From NCBI RefSeq assembly GCF_011761565.1, contig NZ_JAASRM010000001.1, forward strand, positions 1,178,139-1,242,138: a DNA stretch of 64,000 nt. Direction: 5' to 3'. Below, piece after piece: positions 46,269-54,401 of the stretch. This DNA comes from Rhizomicrobium palustre (GTDB taxonomy: Bacteria; Pseudomonadota; Alphaproteobacteria; Micropepsales; Micropepsaceae). The translations under genes and the position numbers were made by a program. The notes beneath the pieces are model-generated. The model saw only the letters and a program-made list of their open reading frames with translations, did not search any database and was not told the DNA's origin. Numbering within the stretch: the first letter of the stretch is position 1; every line of letters begins with the position of its first letter.

Positions 46269-46967
46269 TTGGATGGCTTTACGCTTACAGATATCTTCTC
46301 TGAGGGCGCCCTTTTCGCGCTCGCCCAGGTTCTTCTGATTGATGTGGTTTTGGCTGGTGACAACGCCGTCGTCATCGGAATGGCCGCCGCTCAGGTCAAT
46401 AAGTCTGACCGCCGAACGGTGATCTTCTGGGGCCTTGTCACAGCGGTCGCACTCAGGATCGTGCTCGCAGTCTTCGCGGTCCACCTCTTGAAATTTGTTC
46501 CCCTGGTGATCGCTGGCGGGTTCCTGCTGCTCTGGGTGACATGGCGCTTGTGGCGTGACATCCAGCATTCCCACAAAGAACAGCAAGCCACCAAGGTTCT
46601 CAGTGACGAGCTCGAACACGAACACCACTCAACCCATAAGAACGCGAGCCATGCCCAGGTTGTACGCCGGGCAATTATCTCTATTGCGGCCGCAGACGTT
46701 TCCATGTCGCTAGACAATGTGCTGGCAGTTGCTGGCGCAGCCCGCGATCATGTCGAAGTGCTCTTGATCGGTCTGTCACTTTCCATCGCCCTGATGGGGC
46801 TGGCCGCGACTCTCATCGCCAAGCTGCTGCACAAATATCCCTGGATCAGCTATGCGGGTGTCTTCATCGTCCTCTTCGTCGCGTTACGTATGATCTGGGA
46901 TGGCTTCGAGCGACTGAACACCCACGGCATGATCGAGGCCTCCAGCCACCTGATGGGCATGGCCTAA
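46269..46967 (+). CDS. TerC family metal transport protein, YjbE-like
   Basis: A 232-residue inner-membrane protein with about seven helices. It has the paired acidic motifs of the TerC family, DVVLAGDNAVVIGMAAA (residues 25-41) and SMSLDNVLAVAGAA (145-158). A His/Glu-rich cytoplasmic loop at about 100-128 (HSHKE...EHEHH...SHAQ) could bind metal. YjbE and TerC relatives export Mn2+ or aid metal loading of exported proteins. The start is TTG at 46269 with GAGGA nine bases upstream; no nearby ATG fits. It converges on the PP2C gene with four bases of overlap. Confidence 0.88.
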   Translation: MDGFTLTDIFSEGALFALAQVLLIDVVLAGDNAVVIGMAAAQVNKSDRRTVIFWGLVTAVALRIVLAVFAVHLLKFVPLVIAGGFLLLWVTWRLWRDIQHSHKEQQATKVLSDELEHEHHSTHKNASHAQVVRRAIISIAAADVSMSLDNVLAVAGAARDHVEVLLIGLSLSIALMGLAATLIAKLLHKYPWISYAGVFIVLFVALRMIWDGFERLNTHGMIEASSHLMGMA

Positions 46968-47812
46968 ATCAAGCGGACAAGTACCGCAGTGGCGTCGTCG
47001 CTTTTCTTGAAGCGGGGGAAGCGGCGCCCTTCGGCATCATCCGCCTCAATCTGGCGGAGTTCCGCGCCTAATGCTGCAAGCCCTTTATCCGCAGCCGCAT
47101 TTAAAAGCTCCGACGGCTGATACCGGCCGTAATCGGTGGCGAGCGCCAGAAAACCATCCGTGCAGAGGAGCAGCCGCGAGCCAGCGGGAATGTCCCGGCG
47201 TACCCGCCCCGCATGTTCCGAGGCTTTAGGCTCGATCCCAAAAAGCCATGTATTGCCGGGGGTATTCACCTTATCGCGGCTATCTCGGAACATTGGCATT
47301 GCATCCGAGCGCGCCAATGCGCCGACCGGAGCCAGGCCAACCTTTTCGCTATATGCTTTCGCGGCGCTCGCTTCATCCCCACGCTTCTCGAAAGCCGTGC
47401 CAATAACCTCGATAGTCTCAGCGCCCGTCTCGACCAGGGCGCAACAATCGCCAAACCATAGCAGATCGATACCGTCCTCATCAGGAACAGCAAAGATCAT
47501 TGAGGCGAAAGGCATCTGATAGCGATGCAGCGGTTTCTTGCGTGCGAGGCCATCAAAAGAGCGCTCGGCATCGGCCAAGGCATGACGAAGCGCACCACGA
47601 GGCGAATCCCCAGACTTCACGTGGGCGAGCAATCGCCTTGCACCGAACTGGGAAAGCCAAGCCGCATCACTCCGGCCTGGAAGCAGTGGCTCAGAAACAG
47701 GCGTGGCACCATCCAGCACCGCCGCGCCAACATCCTCTGCAGCGAAGGCGTCTTCATTGGCCCGGTCCGGGTAACCCGGCAAGCTAAGCGTATCGACGAT
47801 ATCGAGCTTCAT
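46964..47812 (-). CDS. PP2C family serine/threonine phosphatase
   Basis: A 282-residue soluble protein with the PP2C metal-site motifs: RANEDAFAAEDVGAAVLDGAT at the N-terminus, WFGDCCALV in the middle, LLLCTDGFLAL and SDDATAVLV at the end. These supply the Asp residues for the two metals. No sensor or membrane part is present. The ATG overlaps the stop of the CCA-transferase gene (ATGA), making it the last member of a tightly coupled three-gene operon. No partner kinase is visible. Confidence 0.84.
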   Translation of the reverse strand: MKLDIVDTLSLPGYPDRANEDAFAAEDVGAAVLDGATPVSEPLLPGRSDAAWLSQFGARRLLAHVKSGDSPRGALRHALADAERSFDGLARKKPLHRYQMPFASMIFAVPDEDGIDLLWFGDCCALVETGAETIEVIGTAFEKRGDEASAAKAYSEKVGLAPVGALARSDAMPMFRDSRDKVNTPGNTWLFGIEPKASEHAGRVRRDIPAGSRLLLCTDGFLALATDYGRYQPSELLNAAADKGLAALGAELRQIEADDAEGRRFPRFKKSDDATAVLVRLI

Positions 47813-49026
47813 TCCTGCACCTGTTTGACGGTCTCGTCCAAGCGCTGGATGAGCAACGCATCTTGGGGAAAGTCATTCTCCACCCACCATGTCTCGAGTG
47901 TGTGAAGAATTTGGCCGATCAGCGGCCCGATACGAATACCTCGCGCAACTACGTCTTTGCCCGAAATAGGAAACCGAGGTGCAGTCAGACTCCTGACGCC
48001 ATCGTAGATCCTCCGCCACTCATCTCGCGTCTCGCTCACGATCGCCAGGAGTAACGCATCCCGGAAGCCTTCAGGTCCCATCCGGTACAGCAAACGACGG
48101 GCAAGACGAGGATCAGCATAGAGCGCAATATCCCGGGGAGCGCTGGCGGCCGCAACCAAGCGGTCTCTGTCCACATTGGAGAGCTTCCACCGCGCTGCGA
48201 TCAATTGTGCGGTCAAGACTGCACGGCCAGCGGGCAGAAGCGCAGCCAATCGCAAAACCCCGTCAGGCGCAGTGCCAAGTTCCGCATCCATAGCCGCCAA
48301 CCGGCGCAGCGGCAGTATCTCGGCCGCGCCCGGCACAACCTCTTCCAGAACACCGATCACGCCCATACTCATGAGCACGGTGACGGGACTTTCTGCCTCG
48401 AAAAGCTTCAGCATCTCTTTGGCGATCCGTTCCCCGGAAAGACGCACCAGCCCGCTCTTCTCTTTCTCGCAGGCATAAAGCGCTTCGGCGTCCAACTCTG
48501 TCCGCCCATACCAAGCGTGAAAGCGGAAGAAGCGCAAAATGCGCAGATAGTCCTCGCGAATCCGCGTAATGGGATCGCCGACAAACCGCACGCGCCCCGC
48601 CTCAATATCGGCAATTCCACCCACGACATCGGTGATTGCGCCATCAATATCGGCATAGAGTGCATTCATCGTAAAATCGCGACGGCGGGCATCTTCAGCC
48701 CAATCGGTGGTAAAAGCGACGATCGCGTGACGTCCATCCGTAGCGACATCGCGGCGGAGGGTGGTCACTTCGAAGGGCTTTCCATCCACCACCGCAGTGA
48801 TTGTTCCGTGATCAATGCCGGTAGGTACCGCCTTGATTCCAGCGACTTCAAGCAGAGCCTTCACCTTATCCGGCGGAAGGGGCGTGGCAATGTCGATATC
48901 CGTCACCGGCCGCCCCAAAAGGGCGTTGCGTACAACGCCGCCAACGAAGCGGGCATCGCCCAGAACCTCCATAAGCTTCATCGTCTGCGGAGCGCGCATC
49001 CAGGGCTGCGGTTCAAGACGGGTCAT
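47809..49026 (-). CDS. CCA tRNA nucleotidyltransferase/poly(A) polymerase family protein
   Basis: A 405-residue class II nucleotidyltransferase. The head shows FVGGVVRNALLGRPVTDIDIA with the catalytic DxD, RRDFTMNALYAD, and the flexible-loop and neck block RIREDYLRILRFFRFHAWYG. The C-terminal helices bind tRNA. It adds or repairs the 3' CCA of tRNAs; a poly(A) polymerase role is the alternative. The ATG at 49026 overlaps the NUDIX stop, and the next gene overlaps its own stop, so all three are coupled. Confidence 0.93.
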   Translation of the reverse strand: MTRLEPQPWMRAPQTMKLMEVLGDARFVGGVVRNALLGRPVTDIDIATPLPPDKVKALLEVAGIKAVPTGIDHGTITAVVDGKPFEVTTLRRDVATDGRHAIVAFTTDWAEDARRRDFTMNALYADIDGAITDVVGGIADIEAGRVRFVGDPITRIREDYLRILRFFRFHAWYGRTELDAEALYACEKEKSGLVRLSGERIAKEMLKLFEAESPVTVLMSMGVIGVLEEVVPGAAEILPLRRLAAMDAELGTAPDGVLRLAALLPAGRAVLTAQLIAARWKLSNVDRDRLVAAASAPRDIALYADPRLARRLLYRMGPEGFRDALLLAIVSETRDEWRRIYDGVRSLTAPRFPISGKDVVARGIRIGPLIGQILHTLETWWVENDFPQDALLIQRLDETVKQVQE

Positions 49027-49697
49027 GCGAGGCGCTCTCGCAGGTTCACGATCATCGCCGCCGTAGCGCCCCAAATATAATGGCCCTGATACGTGAAAGC
49101 ATAGACCCGACGGGAAACCCCTTTGAATTCACGCGCCTGCTCATCAAGGCTCGCGGGTGCCAGGAGGAAGGCAAGCGGCACTTCGAAAATTCCATCTACC
49201 TCGCGGGCGTCGGGTGTGAGGGAATAGCCCTCCGACAAAATACCCACGACAGGCAAAACGGCAAACCCGGTGATAGTTTCGTAAGGTTCGAGGTAGCCGG
49301 CGACCGTGACAAATTCGGGCCCGATCCCCGTTTCCTCCTTTAACTCGCGCAAGGCGGTGGCCGTGAGTGAAACATCGTCTGGGTCGGCTTTGCCACCCGG
49401 AAAACTTACTTGGCCAGGATGCCGGGGAAGATGCTCAGCGCGCTTCGTGAAAAGCACCATCGGCTCTTCGCGCATGATGATCGGTATAAGCACCGCCGCC
49501 GGCCGTAACAGACGAGCCATAGGCGGTCGAGCGGTCGGATTTAGGTCGAAATCACTCCTACTGGGGACAATCGACAGGGCCTTTGGCTGCGGCAAGAGCT
49601 TGGCCCGCAATCTCGCCAGATAGGCGCGCACCCCTTCGTCGCCTGGCGCCCCAACGCCGTCAAGCATGGCAGGAAGTTCAGGAAATCCGCGCTCCAT
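49023..49697 (-). CDS. NUDIX hydrolase, CoA pyrophosphatase-like
   Basis: A 224-residue hydrolase. The signature HPGQVSFPGGKADPDD merges the CoA-diphosphatase (NudL/PCD1) motif with the start of the Nudix box, which continues TALRELKEETGIG. It cleaves CoA, or oxidised CoA, to phosphopantetheine and 3',5'-ADP. It is first in the NUDIX-CCA-PP2C operon, and the pairing with the CCA transferase is common in alphaproteobacteria. It is divergent from the MoxR gene with 126 bp between. Confidence 0.92.
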   Translation of the reverse strand: MERGFPELPAMLDGVGAPGDEGVRAYLARLRAKLLPQPKALSIVPSRSDFDLNPTARPPMARLLRPAAVLIPIIMREEPMVLFTKRAEHLPRHPGQVSFPGGKADPDDVSLTATALRELKEETGIGPEFVTVAGYLEPYETITGFAVLPVVGILSEGYSLTPDAREVDGIFEVPLAFLLAPASLDEQAREFKGVSRRVYAFTYQGHYIWGATAAMIVNLRERLA

Positions 49698-49823
49698 TAC
49701 GGGCTCTTATCCTTGTTGGCCAAGTCCTTACGCGGTACAAACGCAAGGCGCCCTAGCAAAAACCAAGATAGGCGGGCTTGGCCATGCCCCGCAACCTGTC
49801 GCTTCAATCTGGATAGCACCACC

Positions 49824-50828
49824 ATGAACGATATGATCGGCGAAGAGACAAAGGGACCTGCCGAGGAGCGTGCCGAGCGCGCCGCAGCCATCGCCGGACA
49901 GGTGCGCGCCGGTATCGGCGAGGTCATTTTCGGCCAAAAGGACGTGATCGAGCAGACCCTGATTACGCTCCTGGCGGGCGGCCATGGACTTTTGATCGGC
50001 GTTCCGGGGCTGGCCAAAACCAAGCTGGTCGAATCGCTCGGGACAGTGCTCGGCATGGATTGGAAGCGCATCCAATTCACCCCAGACTTGATGCCCGCGG
50101 ACATAATCGGCTCCGAAGTCCTGGAAGAGACGGATGATCGCCATCGCGCGTTCCGCTTCATCAAGGGCCCCGTGTTTACCCAGCTTTTAATGGCTGATGA
50201 GATCAACCGCGCGTCTCCCCGCACCCAGAGCGCCCTGTTGCAGGCCATGCAGGAGCGACAGGTCACCGTCGCTGGAACACGGAATGATCTGCCCCACCCG
50301 TTCCATGTGCTCGCCACGCAAAACCCGCTGGAGCAGGAAGGCACCTATCCTTTGCCAGAAGCCCAGCTCGACCGCTTCCTTCTCCAGATTGATATTGGCT
50401 ATCCCGATAAGGACGCCGAAAAACAGATGCTGCTGGCCACGACCTTCGGCGAAGAAACCCATGCCAAGCCGGTTTGCACCCCTGCCGACCTGATGGAAGC
50501 CCAAGCGGTCGTCCGCCATATTCCGGTCGGAGACAAGGTGGTTGAAGCGATTCTGCGATTGGTGCGCGCCGCCCGCCCCGATGCGGAAGGCGCCCCGGAT
50601 TTGCGCAATGTGATCGCCTGGGGGCCCGGCCCGCGGGCCAGCCAAGCCTTCATGCTCGCCTGTCGCGCCCGAGCGCTCTTGGAGGGCCGCTTAGCCCCGT
50701 CTACAGACGATGTCGTGGCCCTGGCCCAACCTGTCCTGCGCCATCGCATGGCGCTCAATTTCGCGGCCCGCGCAGAGGGTCTTTCGGTGCCGACTGTGAT
50801 TGATCGGCTTTGCCGCACGCTCCTCTAA
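49824..50828 (+). CDS. MoxR family AAA+ ATPase
   Basis: A 334-residue AAA+ ATPase. Walker A is in IGVPGLAKTKLVESL, Walker B in LMADEINRASPRTQSALLQAM, and sensor 1 in HVLATQNPLEQEGTYPLPEAQLDRF. The lid domain follows. MoxR proteins act as chaperones that activate or insert cofactors into partners, usually with DUF58 and VWA-domain proteins encoded beside them, as is the case here. The ATG at 49824 (MNDMIGEE) follows GGAT; the open frame from 49713 adds a Cys/Arg-rich stretch unlike the family. Confidence 0.93.
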   Translation: MNDMIGEETKGPAEERAERAAAIAGQVRAGIGEVIFGQKDVIEQTLITLLAGGHGLLIGVPGLAKTKLVESLGTVLGMDWKRIQFTPDLMPADIIGSEVLEETDDRHRAFRFIKGPVFTQLLMADEINRASPRTQSALLQAMQERQVTVAGTRNDLPHPFHVLATQNPLEQEGTYPLPEAQLDRFLLQIDIGYPDKDAEKQMLLATTFGEETHAKPVCTPADLMEAQAVVRHIPVGDKVVEAILRLVRAARPDAEGAPDLRNVIAWGPGPRASQAFMLACRARALLEGRLAPSTDDVVALAQPVLRHRMALNFAARAEGLSVPTVIDRLCRTLL

Positions 50829-50832
50829 CCGG

Positions 50833-51702
50833 ATGGCCCATCTCTCCGACAGCGCCGAATCCTTAGCCGCCGCTCTTCCGGCCTTGATGGTGCGCGCGGA
50901 ACGGCTGGCCTCCTCGGTAACGCTCGGCATGCATGGGCGCCGCAAAGCAGGTATCGGCCAGACATTCTGGCAGTACCATCACTACAGGCCCGGGGATCCT
51001 TCGACGTCTATTGACTGGCGCCAATCCGCCAAAGGCCAGCACCTTTATGTGCGCGAACGCGAATGGGAAGCAGCGCAATCTGTGTGGCTCTGGAGGGACG
51101 GCTCGCCATCCATGCGATTTGGAAGCGGAACTGAAACGAAGCTCGATAGGGCAAGCCTCTTGGCGTTAGCTCTCGGGGTCCTGCTTGTTCGCGGCGGCGA
51201 ACGTATCGCGCTTTATGGTGAGAAAGATCCGCCCGCCAATTCCCGGCTTGCCTATCGCCGTATCGGCTTCGCGTTAGGCGAACGGGCACCGAGCGACGAA
51301 GCCTTACCGCCCGATGCGCCGTTACCGCGCAACGCGCAGTTCGTGTGGTTCAGCGATTTCCTCAGCCCACTGGAAGAGATCGAGCACACGATCAGACGCT
51401 TAACACGGTCAAATGCTGGCGGACGTCTTGTTCATATCATTGACCCCGCCGAAGAAGATTTTCCCTATAGCGGGCGCACCCGGTTCGAGGCTGTGACCGG
51501 CACGCAAACCCGCGTCTTGGGCAGGGCGGAAGCGGTTGCGGACGAATATCGCGCGCGCTTTAAAGCTCACAGTGAAACTTTGGCCCTGTTGGCACGCAAG
51601 CTCGGCTGGAATTATACCTCCCACCGGATTGATCGGCCGGCGCAGACGGCGCTTGTAGCCCTTTTTGCCGATCTATCCGGCGGTCATCGGATGGTGGGGT
51701 GA
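50833..51702 (+). CDS. DUF58 domain-containing protein
   Basis: A 289-residue soluble protein. The family core is present: GMHGRRKAGIGQTFWQYHHYRPGDPS, then SIDWRQSAKGQHLYVREREWE and the MIDAS-like start VWLWRDGSPSM, where D-G-S replaces the usual D-x-S-x-S. The remaining VWA-like fold follows. It lies four bases after the MoxR gene and overlaps the next gene, so it is the expected MoxR client or partner. The TTG at 50800 inside the MoxR gene is less likely than the ATG at 50833. Confidence 0.9.
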   Translation: MAHLSDSAESLAAALPALMVRAERLASSVTLGMHGRRKAGIGQTFWQYHHYRPGDPSTSIDWRQSAKGQHLYVREREWEAAQSVWLWRDGSPSMRFGSGTETKLDRASLLALALGVLLVRGGERIALYGEKDPPANSRLAYRRIGFALGERAPSDEALPPDAPLPRNAQFVWFSDFLSPLEEIEHTIRRLTRSNAGGRLVHIIDPAEEDFPYSGRTRFEAVTGTQTRVLGRAEAVADEYRARFKAHSETLALLARKLGWNYTSHRIDRPAQTALVALFADLSGGHRMVG

Positions 51703-54401
51703 TGGGCCTTATTCCCAGCATCAGCTTTGGCGCGCCCTGGATCCTTCTAGGGCTGATAGCGCTGCCTGCAATCTGGTTCCTCCTAAGAGTGACCCCGCCA
51801 CTGCCTAAGCGGGTGGTGTTCCCCCCCTTGCGGCTGCTCCTCGGCTTGCGAGATGAAGAACAGACGCCGGCGGGGACGCCTTGGTGGCTGATGGTGTTAC
51901 GCATCCTGGCGGCAGCCGGGATTATTGTGGCGCTCGCGGAGCCGCAAATCGGCCGGACCCTTGAATTGCCCGGGACGGGCCCTTTGGTGCTGTTCGTGGA
52001 TAATGGCTGGACTGCGGCCCCCGCTTGGCAGGCCCGCATGGGACTGCTTCGGGAAGCCGTCGATCAAGCAGCCAGGGCCAACCGTCCCGTCGCGATCGTA
52101 TCGAGCGCCGAAAAGCCTCAAACGGATTTCTTGGACGCTGGTAAAGCCGACCAAGCAATCCGCGCCTTACAGCCTAAGCCTTGGCGCACAGACCGGGCCG
52201 CTGCGGCGCAAGCACTCGCGAAACTTCACCCAGGCGCGGAAGTGCTTTGGCTCAGCGATAGCGTGGAAGATGGAAATGCGCGGACGCTCGCCGACGCGCT
52301 ATCGCGCCTGGGGCACATCACACTTTTTAGCGATCGTAATGGCGGAGCCTTGGCGATTGCCAGTACCACGAATACGGCTGCAGGCTTTGAGATTACCGTG
52401 ATCAGGGCGGGTGCGGATAGCGCGCGCGATGGGCTCGTCTCCGCCATTGGAGAGCAAGGCCAAACCTTGGGCACGTCACAGTTCCACTTCGGCGATGGCC
52501 AAAGCAAAATCGCGGTCAAAATCGCGATCCCCCTAGAAATGCGCAATCAGACAGCCCGGATCGAGATTTCCGGCCAGAACAGCGCGGGCGCCGTTACCCT
52601 TATGGATCGCGGCACACCAAGGCGCGCGGTGGGCCTCGTCTCTGGCAGCCCTGGAGATGAGCCATTATTATCGGGTAGCTATTACCTCGAACGGGCATTG
52701 GCGCCTTATGCGGATGTGCACAAAGGCACCATCGCCGACCTCTTGGCCCGCAATGTCTCGGTTCTGATACTGGTCGATGTCGGCAAAATTGCCGGAGCCG
52801 ACCACGACCGGGTGACGAAATTCGTTGAGAATGGAGGCCTGCTGGTCCGCTTTGCCGGGGAACACACTGCGGGCGGTACCGATGATCTTGTTCCCGTATC
52901 GCTTCGTGGCGGCGGGCGTTATCTTGGTTCGGCTTTGGCATGGGCATCGCCTCAACGCCTCGCTTCATTCCCAGAGGCCAGCCCCTTCAGCGGGCTCACC
53001 ATTCCCCAAGACGTTACCGTCTCTCGACAAATCCTCGCGGAACCCACAGTCGATCTTGCCGCACATAGCTGGGCGCGGCTCGCGGACGGCACGCCGATGG
53101 TAACAGCCGCCCAGCGCGGCAAGGGCTGGATCGTGCAGTTTCATGTCACGGCCGGTCCAGACTGGTCGAACTTGCCGATGTCTGGCCTCTATGTGGATAT
53201 GCTGAGGAGGCTGCTCACCCTATCGAGTGGGGTCGAGCCCGCGGAAATGGCTGCCAACGCGATGTTGCCTCCCAGCCAGATTCTCGACGGTTTCGGCAAG
53301 TTGGTTCCTGCAAATAGCGAAGCTCAACCCATTCGAAGCGGCGACATCTCCACAACGGAAGCTTCTGCGCAGCACCCGCCGGGCCTTTACGGCAGCGTTG
53401 GCGCGGAGAGAGCATTGAATGCAGCGCACGCTGATACAGTATTGCTGCCTTTGCCCGACCTTTCTCTTTCAACACAATATTATGCGAACCGCGCGGCGGT
53501 TGCCTTGCAAACGCCGCTGCTGGTTGCAACCGCGTTGCTGCTTTTTGTCGACTTCGTGATTTCTCTTATCTTGCGGGGCTACGTACCCAATCTTCGTCGT
53601 CTCGTCGCGGGCAGCGCCGTATTCCTGATTGTTCTGCATCTTCCATCAGCCAAAGCAGATGACGCGCAGGCCATGAAAGCCGCGCTTGATACGCGCCTCG
53701 CCTATGTCACGACAGGCCTCGCCGATTTAGATGGCCTCAGCAAGGCGGGACTAACCGGACTTGGAAAAGCTTTGTCCGCCCGTACCTCCTACACCCCGGA
53801 AGAGCCTTTAGGCGTCAATCTTGAGCGGGACGATCTTTCGTTCTTTCCGCTCATATATTGGCCGATGGATCCACACGAAAAGGATCTTTCACCCGCCGCA
53901 CTTTCCAAAATCGCCGAATATATGCGCAATGGCGGCACACTTCTGATCGATACGCGCGACCTCACATTAGGTCCTGTTCGCGGGCCGAATAATCCAGGAC
54001 AACTGACGCTTCGTCGGCTGCTCGGCAAGCTTGATCTACCTCCGCTGGCTCCGGTCCCTCAAAGTCACGTTTTGACCAAAACCTTCTACCTCATCAGCAG
54101 CTTTCCGGGGCGCTGGGATGGAGGTACACTTTGGGCACAAACATTGCCGACGGGTGAGGCTTCTTTGCGTGCGGGGGATGGGGTTTCTCCCATCATTATC
54201 GGAGGGAATGACTTTGCCGCCGCCTGGGCTGTTGACGGAAGCGGCCGCCCTTTGATGGATGTTACGCCCGGTGGCGCCACACAGCGCGAGATGTCGATAA
54301 GGTTCGGCATCAACCTTGTCATGTATGCACTCACCGGAAACTATAAAACCGACCTGGTGCATGTGCCCGCGATCCTGCAGCGCCTTGGAAAGAGCAAGTA
54401 G
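51702..54401 (+). CDS. Membrane protein with BatA-like N-terminus and DUF4159 domain
   Basis: An 899-residue protein. It opens with the BatA/aerotolerance-type helices (SFGAPWILLGLIALPAIWFLLR, second helix at about 65-82). A VWA-like and a beta-rich region follow, then a further helix pair near residues 607-650. The C-terminal ~210 residues are DUF4159, with RDDLSFFPLIYWPMDP and GGTLLIDTRD. GTG at 51699 overlaps the DUF58 stop, and ATG at 51702 is three bases on; I took the ATG, which follows GGTGGGG. Part of the MoxR operon; probably periplasmic with an inner-membrane anchor. Function unknown. Confidence 0.86.
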   Translation: MGLIPSISFGAPWILLGLIALPAIWFLLRVTPPLPKRVVFPPLRLLLGLRDEEQTPAGTPWWLMVLRILAAAGIIVALAEPQIGRTLELPGTGPLVLFVDNGWTAAPAWQARMGLLREAVDQAARANRPVAIVSSAEKPQTDFLDAGKADQAIRALQPKPWRTDRAAAAQALAKLHPGAEVLWLSDSVEDGNARTLADALSRLGHITLFSDRNGGALAIASTTNTAAGFEITVIRAGADSARDGLVSAIGEQGQTLGTSQFHFGDGQSKIAVKIAIPLEMRNQTARIEISGQNSAGAVTLMDRGTPRRAVGLVSGSPGDEPLLSGSYYLERALAPYADVHKGTIADLLARNVSVLILVDVGKIAGADHDRVTKFVENGGLLVRFAGEHTAGGTDDLVPVSLRGGGRYLGSALAWASPQRLASFPEASPFSGLTIPQDVTVSRQILAEPTVDLAAHSWARLADGTPMVTAAQRGKGWIVQFHVTAGPDWSNLPMSGLYVDMLRRLLTLSSGVEPAEMAANAMLPPSQILDGFGKLVPANSEAQPIRSGDISTTEASAQHPPGLYGSVGAERALNAAHADTVLLPLPDLSLSTQYYANRAAVALQTPLLVATALLLFVDFVISLILRGYVPNLRRLVAGSAVFLIVLHLPSAKADDAQAMKAALDTRLAYVTTGLADLDGLSKAGLTGLGKALSARTSYTPEEPLGVNLERDDLSFFPLIYWPMDPHEKDLSPAALSKIAEYMRNGGTLLIDTRDLTLGPVRGPNNPGQLTLRRLLGKLDLPPLAPVPQSHVLTKTFYLISSFPGRWDGGTLWAQTLPTGEASLRAGDGVSPIIIGGNDFAAAWAVDGSGRPLMDVTPGGATQREMSIRFGINLVMYALTGNYKTDLVHVPAILQRLGKSK

